A stretch of DNA of 64,000 nt from Variovorax sp. UMC13 (GCF_014170375.1 NZ_LZZW01000002.1:1-64000), one strand, 5' to 3'. Counted from the stretch's first letter, positions 1 to 8,830 are shown. The notes: generated by a model not told the origin, from the sequence alone. Numbers and translations: made by a program.

Positions 1-21
1 GGGGAGGGGAGGGCGGGGAGG
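1..21 (+). other. G-rich tract, possible G-quadruplex
   Basis: The window opens with four runs of three or four G separated by single bases (GGGG-A-GGGG-A-GGG-C-GGGG), the arrangement expected to fold into a very stable intramolecular G-quadruplex. It lies downstream of the minus-strand enoyl-CoA hydratase stop codon. The element may extend left of the window, so its function cannot be judged here. Confidence 0.45.
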
Positions 22-83
22 CGGTTTAAAACTTTGTGCCGCGAGTCTAGGGGGCGATGGCCTTTTCTGCCTGAACGGCGCGT

Positions 84-917
84 TCAGCTTGGTGAGCGCC
101 TGGCCTGCGAGCGGTTCCTGAATGCGGCGGCCGCCTGCCGATGCTCGTCGCTGTCCACGAGGCGGATCAGGCGTTCGGCCTCATGGTCCATCGCGTCTTC
201 GAGCGCGAGGTGCAGTGCCTCGTCCAGGTTCTTCTTGATGTCGCGCACCGCGGCCCCGGCGAGCGCGGCCAGCGCATGGGCCGTCCGCAGGGCCGTGGCC
301 TGCAGCTCGGCATCGTCCACGACCTGGCTGGCTAGGCCGAAGGCCTTGCATTCGGCGGCGTCCACGCGGCGGCCGGTGAGCATCATGTCGCGCGCGGCGC
401 CGGGGCCGGCGAGCCGCGTGAGGAACCAGTTCACGCCGTAGTCGCCGCTCATCGCGAGCCGCGCATAGCCCGTTGCCATGAAGGCGGACGTGCCCAGGAT
501 GCGCATGTCGCAGGCCAGGGCCAGCGCCAGGCCCGCGCCGACCGCCGCGCCGGGCAGGGCCGCGACCGAGGGCTTCGGCAGGCGGTACAGCGCGCCGGTG
601 AGCGTGCGCTGCCTGTGCTGCAGGTCGGCGATCTGCTCGGACTCACTGCGCTGCGCACCTTCGAAGCGATCGCCCATGCCCTTGACGTCGCCACCCGCGC
701 AGAAGGCCTTGCCGGCCCCGGTGATCAGCAGCGCGCCGATGGCGGGATCGTCGGCGCAGCGCTGGATGCCGCGCCGGATCGCCGGCGTGAGTTCGCCCGA
801 GAGCGCGTTCATCGCTTCGGGCCGGTTCAGCGTGAGGACCGCCACGCGCCCGTCCAGGTGGAAGCGCAGTTGCGGCGTGCCGGTGTCGAAGGAAACGGTG
901 GCGTCTTCTGGGTTCAT
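84..917 (-). CDS. Enoyl-CoA hydratase/isomerase (crotonase) family protein
   Basis: A 277-residue protein of the crotonase superfamily, which acts on the C2-C3 region of acyl-CoA thioesters in the cytoplasm (hydration or double-bond isomerisation). Visible signatures are the N-terminal NRPEAMNALS segment, the oxyanion-hole loop FCAGGDVKG at about residues 72-80 and the second oxyanion helix GAAVGAGLALALACD at about 123-137. At the usual second catalytic glutamate position (around 159, SGDYG) there is aspartate, as in some isomerase-type members, so hydratase activity is not assured. Start chosen at 917 because the family fold begins right after it; the frame stays open upstream to 1142 but that part has no family likeness. 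Divergent from the enoyl reductase-like gene at 1064. Substrate unknown. Confidence 0.85.
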   Translation of the reverse strand: MNPEDATVSFDTGTPQLRFHLDGRVAVLTLNRPEAMNALSGELTPAIRRGIQRCADDPAIGALLITGAGKAFCAGGDVKGMGDRFEGAQRSESEQIADLQHRQRTLTGALYRLPKPSVAALPGAAVGAGLALALACDMRILGTSAFMATGYARLAMSGDYGVNWFLTRLAGPGAARDMMLTGRRVDAAECKAFGLASQVVDDAELQATALRTAHALAALAGAAVRDIKKNLDEALHLALEDAMDHEAERLIRLVDSDEHRQAAAAFRNRSQARRSPS

Positions 918-1063
918 GGGATGTCCGGAGGAATGGTGGGCAGGTCGTGTCCGCGCGCAGCGCGGCGAAGAAAGATGATTTATAAACCGTTTACCTAACT
1001 GTCGTTTGTTCTCTCGAAGCGGCAGCCCCATCCGTTCCTCGCACATTGAGAAAGGCCTCTTCC

Positions 1064-2044
1064 ATGAAAGCGATCCAGCTCTCTTCCTTCGGCGATCCGC
1101 TGGCCGTCGTCCAGGTGGTCGACGTGGACCCTCCTGCGGCACCGGGCCCGGGCGAACTGCGGGTCCAGGTCGACTGCGCGCCGATCAACCCGTCGGAGCT
1201 GTTGATGGTCCGCGGCCTGTACGGCTTCAGGCCGCCCCTGCCCTGGGGCCTGGGCCAGGAAGGCGTGGGGCAGGTGCTGGCTGTCGGCGCGGGCGTCGAC
1301 GGGCTGGCGGTGGGCGACCGGGTCGTGCTGCCGCCCGATGCCGGGGCCTGGCGCGAGCAGCTGATCGTGGCGGCCGCCGACGTCGTCCGGGTGCCGGCGG
1401 ACGTCGACCCGCAGCAGCTCTCGATGGCCCGGATCAACCCGCCGACGGCCGCGTTGCTGCTGAGCGAATTCGTCGATCTCCAGCCGGGCGAGTGGGTGAT
1501 CCAGAACGCGGGCAACTCCGGTGTCGGCCGCTCGGTGATCGCCTTCGCCGCGGCGCGCGGGCTGAAGACGGTGAGCCTGGTGCGCCGACCCGAACTGATC
1601 GAGCCCCTGCTGGCCGCGGGCGCCGACGCCGTGCTGCTGGAGGGCCCGGGCATCGCCAAGCGCGTGGCCCAGGCCACGGGCGGGGCGCCGATCCGGCTCG
1701 CGCTCGATGGCGTGGCCGGCGAATCGACGGCGGCCCTGTCGTCCTGCCTGGCCCAGGACGGCGTGCTGGTCGCGTACTCGGGCATGAGCGGTGCGCCGGG
1801 CCAGCTGAACCCGCTGCACGTGATCTTCCGCAACATCGAGGTCCGGGGCTTCTGGCTGGGCCATGCGCGCTGGCGCCACGACCCCAAGGTCGCGGCGGCC
1901 GTGCAGCAGGCGGCGCAGCTGATGGCGCAGGGGCGGCTGCAGGTGCCGGTGGCGGCCGTCTATGGCCTGGACCAGGCCCGGGACGCCATCGCGCATGCGC
2001 TGCGCGGTGGCAAGGTGCTGTTCCGCGCGGCCGCCGCATCCTGA
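1064..2044 (+). CDS. MDR-family 2-enoyl thioester reductase-like oxidoreductase
   Basis: A 326-residue medium-chain dehydrogenase/reductase without the structural or catalytic zinc cysteines. The GroES-like half contains APINPSELLMVRG; the middle carries PPTAALLLSEFVDLQPGEWV followed by QNAGNSGVGRSVI, the pattern of mitochondrial-type 2-enoyl thioester (enoyl-CoA/ACP) reductases that bind NADPH. Likely role: reduction of a 2-enoyl thioester or quinone-type double bond. The ATG at 1064 follows a purine-rich GAGAAAGG site at 1048-1055; a TTG at 1046 in the same frame is less likely. It is divergent from the crotonase-family gene at 84-917, so both may serve one acyl-CoA pathway (inference). Confidence 0.8.
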   Translation: MKAIQLSSFGDPLAVVQVVDVDPPAAPGPGELRVQVDCAPINPSELLMVRGLYGFRPPLPWGLGQEGVGQVLAVGAGVDGLAVGDRVVLPPDAGAWREQLIVAAADVVRVPADVDPQQLSMARINPPTAALLLSEFVDLQPGEWVIQNAGNSGVGRSVIAFAAARGLKTVSLVRRPELIEPLLAAGADAVLLEGPGIAKRVAQATGGAPIRLALDGVAGESTAALSSCLAQDGVLVAYSGMSGAPGQLNPLHVIFRNIEVRGFWLGHARWRHDPKVAAAVQQAAQLMAQGRLQVPVAAVYGLDQARDAIAHALRGGKVLFRAAAAS

Positions 2045-2233
2045 GCGGCGCGCGGCCGCCGGAGGGCTGGTCGCGCGTAGGTCATTCTGAAATCAGATGA
2101 AGTCCTTCCATATTGTCGTTTGCGCGAGCGCCCGCCGCTGCCTACGATGGCTTTCTTCGCATGGCCCTGCCATTCCGTTTGCTCATGAGCAGACGGCATG
2201 GCCAGGCCGAACCCCCGAGAACCAAGCCCTCCG

Positions 2234-3586
2234 ATGCCAGCCAGCCTCCTGCTTTCCCCCGACGCGATCCGCGCCGATTTCTCCGCCGCGCTGTCGGCGA
2301 TGTACCGCCTGGAAGTGCCGCAGTACGGCGTGCTCATGGACCTGGTGGCCGACATCAACGCGCAGGCGCTGCAGGCCGACCCGGCGCTGCACGATGCGCT
2401 GGCGGCCGGCGAGCAGATCGCGCGCCTGGACCAGGAGCGCCACGGCGCGATCCGCGTGGGCACCGAAGAAGAACTGGCGCTGATCGCGCGCATGTTCGCC
2501 GTGATGGGCATGGCGCCCGTGGGCTACTACGACCTGGCCGAAGCCGGCGTGCCGGTGCACTCGACGGCCTTCCGGCCGGTGTCGGATGCATCGCTGGCGG
2601 CCAATCCCTTTCGCGTCTTCACCTCGCTGCTGCGCCTGCCGCTGATCGAGGACCCGGCCCTGCGCGACGAGGCCGCGGCCATCCTCGCGCGCCGGCGCAT
2701 CTTCACGCCGCGGGCGCTGGAGCTGCTGCAGCTGGCCGAGGTCCAGGGCGGCCTGGATGCGGAGCAGGCCGCGGCCTTCGTGCCCGCGCTGCTCGACACC
2801 TTCCGCTGGCATGGCGATGCGACGGTGGACGCCGCGACCTACGAGCACCTGCTCGCCTCGCACCGCCTGGTGGCCGACGTCGTGTGCTTCCGCGGCCCGC
2901 ACATCAACCACCTGACGCCGCGCACGCTCGACATCGACGCGGCGCAGGCCGAGATGCCGCGCCGCGGCATCGGCGCCAAGGCGCTGATCGAAGGGCCGCC
3001 CACGCGGCGCCATCCGATCCTGCTGCGCCAGACCAGCTTCAAGGCGCTCGAGGAGCCGATCGCCTTCGCGGGCGCCGAAGGCGTCAGCGGGGCGCACACC
3101 GCGCGCTTCGGCGAGATCGAGCAGCGCGGCGCGGCGCTCACCCGCGCCGGCCGCGCGCTCTACAACCGGCTGCTGAACGAGGCACGCGACGGCGACGCCG
3201 CCGTGCCTTATGCCGAGCGGCTCGCGCGCGCCTTCGAGGCCTTTCCCGACGACCTCGATCAGATGCGGCGCGCGGGCCTGGCCTTCTTCCGCTACCGGGC
3301 CGTGGCCCCGGCGGATGCCGATGCGGCCTCGCAATCGATCGATGAGCTGGTGGCGCGCGGCATCGTGCAGGCCGAGCCGATTACCTACGAGGACTTCCTG
3401 CCCGTGAGCGCGGCCGGCATCTTCCGCTCGAACCTCGGCGACGCCAGCGGCCCGACCTACGACGCGCCCGGCAGCCGGGCCGAGTTCGAACGCGCGCTGG
3501 GCCGCGCGGTGCACGACGAGATCGCGCTCTACGAAGCAGCCGAGCAGCGTTCGATCGCCGAGCTGCGCGCGGCCCTGGCCGCATGA
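2234..3586 (+). CDS. hglS: 2-oxoadipate dioxygenase/decarboxylase (DUF1338, VOC fold)
   Basis: Homologue of Pseudomonas HglS and E. coli YdcJ, Fe(II) enzymes of the vicinal-oxygen-chelate superfamily that convert 2-oxoadipate to D-2-hydroxyglutarate in lysine catabolism. With the start at 2234 (450 residues) the expected metal triad falls at His70 (ERHGAIRVG), His226 ([15 protein letters not shown]) and Glu294 ([12 protein letters not shown]), with the substrate-binding Arg74. Family blocks [10 protein letters not shown] and [15 protein letters not shown] are also present. An upstream ATG at 2198 would add 12 residues not expected in the family. The stop overlaps the start of the aminotransferase gene by 4 bases, so the two are translationally coupled, which fits 2-aminoadipate to 2-oxoadipate to 2-hydroxyglutarate. 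Confidence 0.9.
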   Translation: MPASLLLSPDAIRADFSAALSAMYRLEVPQYGVLMDLVADINAQALQADPALHDALAAGEQIARLDQERHGAIRVGTEEELALIARMFAVMGMAPVGYYDLAEAGVPVHSTAFRPVSDASLAANPFRVFTSLLRLPLIEDPALRDEAAAILARRRIFTPRALELLQLAEVQGGLDAEQAAAFVPALLDTFRWHGDATVDAATYEHLLASHRLVADVVCFRGPHINHLTPRTLDIDAAQAEMPRRGIGAKALIEGPPTRRHPILLRQTSFKALEEPIAFAGAEGVSGAHTARFGEIEQRGAALTRAGRALYNRLLNEARDGDAAVPYAERLARAFEAFPDDLDQMRRAGLAFFRYRAVAPADADAASQSIDELVARGIVQAEPITYEDFLPVSAAGIFRSNLGDASGPTYDAPGSRAEFERALGRAVHDEIALYEAAEQRSIAELRAALAA

Positions 3587-4800
3587 AGCCGATGCCGCCG
3601 ATCCCCTTCGCCGCGCCCTTCGCCGACCCGGCCGGCTCGCCGATCCGCGAACTCTTTCCCTACCTGAGCCGGCCCGGCATGATCTCGCTGGCCGGCGGTT
3701 ACCCCTCGGCCAGCCTGTTCGACCAGGCGGGCCTGCAGGAAGCCAGCCTGCGCGCAATCGCCAAGCCTGGCCAATCGCTGCAGTACAGCGCGACCGAGGG
3801 CCTCCCGGCGTTGCGCGAAGCGCTGCAGCAGCTGAGCGCGGCGCGCGGCGTCCATTGCGCCAGCGACGAACTGATCGTCACCACCGGCTCGCAGCAGGCC
3901 TTCGACCTGCTGGTGCGCGTGCTGATCGAGCCCGGCGATGCGGTGTACGTCGAGTCGCCCACCTACCCGGCCACGCTGCAGGCGCTCAAGCTCGCGCAGG
4001 CGCACATCGTGCAGGTGCCTGCCGACGAACAGGGCCTGCAGGTCGATGCACTCGAAAGCCTGCTGGCCGAGACGCCGCCGGCGCGCCGCCCGAAGCTGCT
4101 CTACACCGTGCCCAACTTCTCGAACCCCGGCGGCACCTTGCTGCCGGCCGCGCGGCGCGAGGCGCTGGTGCAACTGGCCCTCCGATACGGCTTCCTGATC
4201 GTGGAAGACGATCCCTACGGCGCGCTCGACTTCGGCGACGGCACGCCGGCCACGCTGTTCGAGACCGCGCGCGCCTTGGCGCCCGGGCGCAACCCGGTGC
4301 TGTACCTGTCGAGCCTGTCGAAGACCGTGGCGCCGGCCCTGCGCATCGGCTGGATGGTCGCGCCGCCCGAGGTGCTGCGCCGCTGCGCGATCGCCAAGCA
4401 GACCGCCGACCTCTGCACCTCCGCGCTGGCGCAGGCCATCGCCGCCGAGTACTTGGTCGGTGGCAGCGCCGACGCGGCCATCGCCGCGATGCGCGCCGAG
4501 TACGGCCTGCGCATGCGGCACATGGTGGGCGCGCTGCGCGAGCGGCTGGGCTCGCGCGTGGCCTTCGTCGAGCCGGCGGGCGGCATGTTCGTGTGGTTGC
4601 GCACGCTGCCTTCGATCGATCCGCAGCGCCTGTTCGAGGCCGCGGTCGAGGCGGGCGTGCTGTTCGTGCCGGGCCGGGCCTTCTTCGCGGCCGAGGCCGA
4701 TCCGCACTGCATGCGCCTGACCTATGCGGCCCCGGACGTGGCTCAGATCTCCGAAGGCGTCGCGCGCCTGGCCCAGGCCTTCGACCGCGCCGGCCGCTGA
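3583..4800 (+). CDS. PLP-dependent aminotransferase, 2-aminoadipate type
   Basis: A 405-residue fold-type I (class I/II) aminotransferase resembling LysN/2-aminoadipate transaminase and MocR-type catalytic domains, but with no N-terminal wHTH domain. Visible: LAGGYPS near 37, the Tyr-x-Pro-Thr-Tyr-Pro region (VESPTYPATL) near 123, VPNFSNPGGTL near 176, the PLP-pyridine aspartate in VEDDPYG (Asp210) and the Schiff-base lysine in YLSSLSKTVAP (Lys247). The ATG overlaps the hglS stop (ATGA). Coupling to hglS suggests it makes 2-oxoadipate from 2-aminoadipate; aromatic or other amino acids are possible alternative substrates. A strong terminator follows within 50 bases. Confidence 0.85.
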   Translation: MKPMPPIPFAAPFADPAGSPIRELFPYLSRPGMISLAGGYPSASLFDQAGLQEASLRAIAKPGQSLQYSATEGLPALREALQQLSAARGVHCASDELIVTTGSQQAFDLLVRVLIEPGDAVYVESPTYPATLQALKLAQAHIVQVPADEQGLQVDALESLLAETPPARRPKLLYTVPNFSNPGGTLLPAARREALVQLALRYGFLIVEDDPYGALDFGDGTPATLFETARALAPGRNPVLYLSSLSKTVAPALRIGWMVAPPEVLRRCAIAKQTADLCTSALAQAIAAEYLVGGSADAAIAAMRAEYGLRMRHMVGALRERLGSRVAFVEPAGGMFVWLRTLPSIDPQRLFEAAVEAGVLFVPGRAFFAAEADPHCMRLTYAAPDVAQISEGVARLAQAFDRAGR

Positions 4801-4819
4801 GCCTTCTGCAGCGCCCACG

Positions 4820-4848
4820 AAAAAGCCGCCTCGAGGGGCGGCTTTTTT
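4820..4848 (+). terminator. Rho-independent terminator after the hglS-aminotransferase pair
   Basis: The stem pairs AAAAAGCCGCC (4820-4830) with GGCGGCTTTTTT (4837-4848) across a short loop, followed by T residues. It sits 20 bases after the aminotransferase stop. The A-run on the 5' side means it could also stop transcription on the minus strand. Confidence 0.85.
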
Positions 4849-5136
4849 GCGGGAGATTGGTCGTGGGCTCTTACGCGACCCACGTTACGGCACATTCACA
4901 TGCAGGAACACTCTGTAGTTTTTCTCGTCGTGAGCGTTCTGTATCGACGTACCGCCGTGAGATTCGGCGCTGCCTGCAGGGCAAGCCCAATGCAACCTCG
5001 GGCAATGCGCATTATACACAAAAGTTGAATCGCCGCAATTCTGGTCGCGCGATATGGCATGAAGCGCTGCTGCGCCGGTCTTCGACGCGGCCACTGATGC
5101 TGTTCGCGCCGCCGCGGCCGGCCTAGGCTCGGTGCC
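4849..5136. other. Intergenic stretch, nothing recognised
   Basis: About 290 bases between the terminator and the DUF1185 gene. It includes a locally AT-richer patch near 5008-5030 (ATTATACACAAAAGTTG) that may hold promoter elements for the downstream gene, but no convincing -35/-10 pair, RNA gene or small coding frame stands out on either strand. Confidence 0.4.
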
Positions 5137-5730
5137 ATGCCTTCCATCTCCTCGCCGACCATCCAGCTGCGCAAGCGCAGCCTCCAGATCGAAACGATCT
5201 TCCATGAAGGCGGCCCGCCGGCCAGCCGCCCGGTCCGTGTGGCCGCGGCCTGCGCGGTGGTGCGCAATCCCTATGCGGGACGCTACGAGCCCGAACTGCT
5301 GGCTTTCATGGAAGCGCTCAAGCCGCTGGGCGCAAGCCTGGCCGAGGAACTGGTCGCCACCTTGGGCCGGGACCGGGTCGAGGCCTACGGCAAGGCCGCG
5401 ATCGTGGGCGTGAACGGCGAGATGGAACATGGCGCCGTCTGGCACGAGGCCGGCGGCTGGGCGATGCGCGAAGCGCTGGGCGCGCCCCGGGCCATCGTGC
5501 CCTCGGTCAAGGCCGTGGCGGGCACGGGCTACCGGCTGATGGTGCCGCTGCACCACGTGCAGGCGGCCTATGTGCGCAGCCATTTCTCCTCGGCCGAGAT
5601 CGGCCTCCAGGACGCGCCGCGGCCCGACGAGATCCTGTTCGCGCTGGTGATGGCCGATGGCGGGCGCGTGCATGCGCGCGTGGGCGGGCTGAGGGCCGAT
5701 CAGATCGCGGCGGGGGATGGGCAGCGCTAG
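5137..5730 (+). CDS. Amino acid synthesis family protein (DUF1185)
   Basis: A 197-residue protein matching the DUF1185 family as I recall it, usually named amino acid synthesis protein although the biochemistry is not established. Typical blocks seen: IETIFHEGG near the N-terminus, AACAVVRNPYAGRYEPEL, GKAAIVGVNGEMEHGAVWHE, and DEILFALVMADGGRVHARVGGL at the end. No signal peptide or membrane segment, so cytoplasmic. It precedes the polyamine-type ABC transporter operon by about 180 bases and is probably part of the same catabolic region, since genes of this family often sit beside ABC importers and amidohydrolases. Function unknown; family assignment fairly firm. Confidence 0.75.
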   Translation: MPSISSPTIQLRKRSLQIETIFHEGGPPASRPVRVAAACAVVRNPYAGRYEPELLAFMEALKPLGASLAEELVATLGRDRVEAYGKAAIVGVNGEMEHGAVWHEAGGWAMREALGAPRAIVPSVKAVAGTGYRLMVPLHHVQAAYVRSHFSSAEIGLQDAPRPDEILFALVMADGGRVHARVGGLRADQIAAGDGQR

Positions 5731-5850
5731 CCGGCGGCTGCGTTCTTTTTCTTCGCCGAGGGACTCGCCCGGGCGCGATCGCCGCACCCGGTTCCGGGGT
5801 CCGAGCTCGTGCCCGTCGATGCGCGCCGAGCGGCGGCGTGACCCTGCGTA

Positions 5851-5900
5851 ATGCCTCATTAGCAAAGGTCAGTCGCGCATTTTTATCGTCATGGCACATT
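5851..5900 (+). promoter_or_regulatory. Shared operator/promoter motif, copy A (ABC transporter operon)
   Basis: An ATG-N3-CAT inverted repeat (ATGCCTCAT, 5851-5859) runs into AAAGGTCAGT (5864-5873), followed after 18 bases by TGGCACATT (5892-5900). The same arrangement, with 18 of the first 23 bases identical and a 19-base spacer, is found at 12349-12399 ahead of the binding-protein gene. Two matching copies upstream of two parts of one transporter argue for a common regulator, perhaps the LysR protein at 10082-11155 (inference). Confidence 0.55.
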
Positions 5901-5906
5901 TCGGAC

Positions 5907-7064
5907 ATGCTTGATACCCATGCTCCCGAATGCCCCACAGCGGCCGGTCCGCGTGCCCCGCGACCGAAGTCTGCAGCAGCGCCCGACAAGCTGGTGCTCG
6001 AACAGTTGCGCAAGAACTACCAGGGCTCGAACGCCGTCGACGACGTGTCGATGCGCATCCCGACGGGCCAGTTCGTTTCGATGATCGGCCCCAGCGGATC
6101 GGGCAAGACCACGACGCTGATGATGACCGCCGGCTTCGTGCCGCCGGACAGCGGCCGCATCCTGCTCGACGGCAAGGACATCACGGCGCTCACACCGCAG
6201 TCGCGTGGCCTGGGCATGGTGTTCCAGAACTACGCGCTCTTTCCGCACCTGACGGTCGCGCAGAACGTCGCCTTTCCGCTCGAGATCCGGCGCACGCCGC
6301 GTGCCGAGATCCGCGAGCGCGTGGCGCAGGCGCTCGAGATGGTGCGGCTGTCGCCCTATGCCGAGCGCAAGCCGCAGGCCCTTTCGGGCGGCCAGCAGCA
6401 GCGCGTGGCGCTCGCGCGCGCCATCGTCTTCCGGCCGCCGGTGGTGTTGATGGACGAGCCGCTCGGCGCGCTCGACAAGAACCTGCGCTACCAGATGCAG
6501 GTCGAGATCAAGGAACTGCAGCAGCGCCTGAACACCACCGTGGTCTATGTCACGCACGACCAGGAGGAGGCGATGAACATGTCGGACCTGATGGTCATCA
6601 TGAACGGTGGTCGCATCGAGCAGGTCGGCGCCCCGCGCGAGATCTACGAGCAGCCGCGCACGGTGTTCGCGGGCAAGTTCCTCGGCGAGGCCAACGTGCT
6701 GCTGGGCAGCATCGAATCCGGCGCGCAGGCGTCGGTGTTCATCACGGGCGCAGGGCGGCGGCTGGCGCTGGCGCCCGGCCTGCCACGCCCGCCCGGGAAG
6801 ACGGCCGCGCTGTTCCTGCGGCCCGAGAAGGTGGTGCTGCAGCCGATCGGGGGAGCGGCCGGCGGTATCGCGGGCCGCCTGCCCGGCATCGTCCGCCGGG
6901 TGTCCTTCCTGGGCCACATCGTGCGCTATGGCGTCGACGTCGGCGAGCGCGACATCCTGATTGCGGACGTGCCGAACACCCGCGGCCGTCCGGTGCACGC
7001 CCTCGGCGATGCGGTGGAAGCGGAATGGCCGCTCGAAGACACCCACCTGCTGGAGGCGACATGA
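5907..7064 (+). CDS. ABC importer ATP-binding protein, spermidine/putrescine type
   Basis: A 385-residue ATPase of the PotA/FbpC group that drives import together with the two permeases after it. Motifs: Walker A GPSGSGKTT (about 61-69), Q-loop VFQNYALFPHLTV, signature LSGGQQQRVALARA, Walker B VVLMDEPLGALD, H-loop YVTHDQEEA, then a C-terminal TOBE-like regulatory domain from about residue 270. The ATG at 5907 lacks a ribosome site and lies only 6 bases after the conserved TGGCACATT; a GTG at 5994 (LEQLRKNYQG) matches where such ATPases normally begin. The message may be leaderless or the start may be downstream. The stop overlaps the next ATG. Confidence 0.85.
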   Translation: MLDTHAPECPTAAGPRAPRPKSAAAPDKLVLEQLRKNYQGSNAVDDVSMRIPTGQFVSMIGPSGSGKTTTLMMTAGFVPPDSGRILLDGKDITALTPQSRGLGMVFQNYALFPHLTVAQNVAFPLEIRRTPRAEIRERVAQALEMVRLSPYAERKPQALSGGQQQRVALARAIVFRPPVVLMDEPLGALDKNLRYQMQVEIKELQQRLNTTVVYVTHDQEEAMNMSDLMVIMNGGRIEQVGAPREIYEQPRTVFAGKFLGEANVLLGSIESGAQASVFITGAGRRLALAPGLPRPPGKTAALFLRPEKVVLQPIGGAAGGIAGRLPGIVRRVSFLGHIVRYGVDVGERDILIADVPNTRGRPVHALGDAVEAEWPLEDTHLLEAT

Positions 7065-7957
7065 GCCGCGCCGTGGTCGCTGTCGGCACGCCGACCCCGG
7101 CGGTGCCCCTCGCCGCCGCTGCGCGCGCGCCCGACAGCCGCATCGCGTGGCTGGGCCTGCCCTTGCTGGCCACGCTGCTCGTGGTCTTCGTCCTGCCGCT
7201 GATCTGGTTCTTCGTGCGTGTGATCGGCGAAAGCGGCGGCATCGGCGCCTTTGCCGAACTGACGCGCCACACCTTGAGCACCGGCGCCGTGCCGCAGGCG
7301 ATGGTGCTCACGCTGTGGACCTCGGCGGTGGTCACCGCCGCCACCATCTTCGTGGCCTACCCGATGGCCTATGTGCTCAGCCAGGCGCGCGGCCTGCTGT
7401 TCTCGCTGATCATCCTGTGCGTGGTGTTGCCCTATTTCACCTCGATCATCGTGCGCACCTACGCATGGATGGTGCTGCTGGGCAGCCAGGGCCTGATCAA
7501 CAAGATGCTGCTGGGATTGGGCCTGATCGGCACGCCGCTGCCGTTGCTCTACAACACCGTCGGCGTCGTGATCGGCATGACCTACGTGCTGCTGCCCTAC
7601 ATGGTGCTCACGCTCTATGCGGCGATGCGCAGCATCGACCTGAACCTGGTCCGCGCCGCATTCGGCATGGGCGCGTCGGGCGCCTATGCGTTCTGGCGCG
7701 TCTTCCTGCCGTTGAGCATGCACGGCGTGCTGTCGGGCAGCCTGATCGTCTTCATCCTGGCGCTGGGCTTCTTCATCACGCCGGCGCTGATGGGCGGCCC
7801 GTCCAACATCACCATCGCGATGCTGATCGAGCGCGAGGTCGAGCTGTCGATGAACTGGCCGGTGGCCGGCGCCATGTCGCTGGTGCTGCTGGCCGTCACG
7901 CTGGTCCTCTACGCGGTCTACACCCGATTCACCGACTTGCAGCGCATGCTGCGCTGA
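7061..7957 (+). CDS. ABC importer permease, PotB type
   Basis: A 298-residue inner-membrane protein with about six hydrophobic helices, the first at roughly residues 32-50. The EAA-like cytoplasmic loop that contacts the ATPase is near residues 200-215 (AAFGMGASGAYAFWRVFLP). This is the BPD_transp_1 fold of PotB/spermidine-type permeases. Start at 7061 is set by the ATGA overlap with the ATPase gene. It should pair with the permease at 7971 and the ATPase at 5907. The binding protein is not in this operon; the most likely partner is encoded at 12456. The N-terminal 25 residues are alanine/proline rich and probably cytoplasmic. Confidence 0.85.
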   Translation: MSRAVVAVGTPTPAVPLAAAARAPDSRIAWLGLPLLATLLVVFVLPLIWFFVRVIGESGGIGAFAELTRHTLSTGAVPQAMVLTLWTSAVVTAATIFVAYPMAYVLSQARGLLFSLIILCVVLPYFTSIIVRTYAWMVLLGSQGLINKMLLGLGLIGTPLPLLYNTVGVVIGMTYVLLPYMVLTLYAAMRSIDLNLVRAAFGMGASGAYAFWRVFLPLSMHGVLSGSLIVFILALGFFITPALMGGPSNITIAMLIEREVELSMNWPVAGAMSLVLLAVTLVLYAVYTRFTDLQRMLR

Positions 7958-7970
7958 ACGCGAGCACCCC

Positions 7971-8750
7971 ATGAAGACCAACCGCATCCTGCGCGCGCTG
8001 GTGGCGTTCTACGCCCTGGTGCTGATCGGCCCCATCGTCATCCTGGTCGTGCTGTCGTTCACCGGCGAGGCCTACCTGCAGTTTCCACCGCGCAGCTATT
8101 CGGTGCAGTGGTACGAACGCTTTCTGTTCGACACCGCCTGGCAGCGCGCGCTGTGGACCAGCCTGGTCATCGGCGCCGTCAGCTGCCTGTTCGCCAGCGT
8201 GATCGGCTTCCTTGGCGCCTACGCCTTCGTGCGCGGCAGCTTTCGCGGCAAGAAGATGCTGCTGTCGGGCGTGCTGTTGCCGATCATCGTGCCCCAGATC
8301 ATCACCGCGATCGCGATCTACCAGATGTCGATCTCGCTCGGCCTGGTCGGCAACCGCTTCTGGATCGCGATCTGCCACGCGATGCTGGCGCTGCCGGTGG
8401 TTGTCGTGATGCTGATCTCGGCGCTGCAGGCGGTCGACGAGAACCTGGAGCGAGCCGCGCTCGGCCTCGGCTGCAGCCGGCCGATGATGTTCCGCCGCGT
8501 GGTCGTCCCGCTGGCGCTGCCGGGCGTGATCTCGTCGGCGCTGTTCGCCTTCCTCGCCTCGTTCGAAGAACTGATCGTCGCGCTGTTCCTGAGCGGTGTG
8601 TCGTCGCAGACCCTGTCGGTGCAGATCTGGAACAGCCTGCAGATGACGGTGGAGCCGACCATCGCGGCGGTCAGCGCCTTCCTCATCGCCGTCACCGTGG
8701 CCGTGCTGCTGGCCGACCGCGCCATCCGGCGGCGCAGGAGCCCGCCATGA
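7971..8750 (+). CDS. ABC importer permease, PotC type
   Basis: A 259-residue inner-membrane permease with about six transmembrane helices and the EAA-like loop around ERAALGLGCSRPMMFRRVV. Family PotC/BPD_transp_1. It follows the first permease by 13 bases. Together with 5907 and 7061 it forms the usual ATPase-permease-permease order of polyamine and opine-type importers. The substrate cannot be read from the sequence; the linked amidohydrolase, M20 peptidase, RidA and amine-oxidase genes suggest a nitrogen-containing, acylated or cyclic compound (inference). Confidence 0.85.
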   Translation: MKTNRILRALVAFYALVLIGPIVILVVLSFTGEAYLQFPPRSYSVQWYERFLFDTAWQRALWTSLVIGAVSCLFASVIGFLGAYAFVRGSFRGKKMLLSGVLLPIIVPQIITAIAIYQMSISLGLVGNRFWIAICHAMLALPVVVVMLISALQAVDENLERAALGLGCSRPMMFRRVVVPLALPGVISSALFAFLASFEELIVALFLSGVSSQTLSVQIWNSLQMTVEPTIAAVSAFLIAVTVAVLLADRAIRRRRSPP

Positions 8751-8830
8751 CGATGAGGCGAGCGCCTGCGGCCACGCGGTGCGGCCCATCCGCCCTTGTT
8801 CGAAGCACTTGACAGGAAAGTGAAATCACG

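Noticed and set aside
4885..5865. A 326-codon minus-strand frame overlapping the DUF1185 gene
   Set aside because: It lies antisense to a recognised family protein and its own product resembles nothing; Arg/His-rich shadow frame.
5891..5910. Sigma-54 promoter at the TGGCAC elements (5892 and 12391)
   Set aside because: TGGCAC fits a -24 box, but no GC dinucleotide occurs at the required -12 spacing in either copy.
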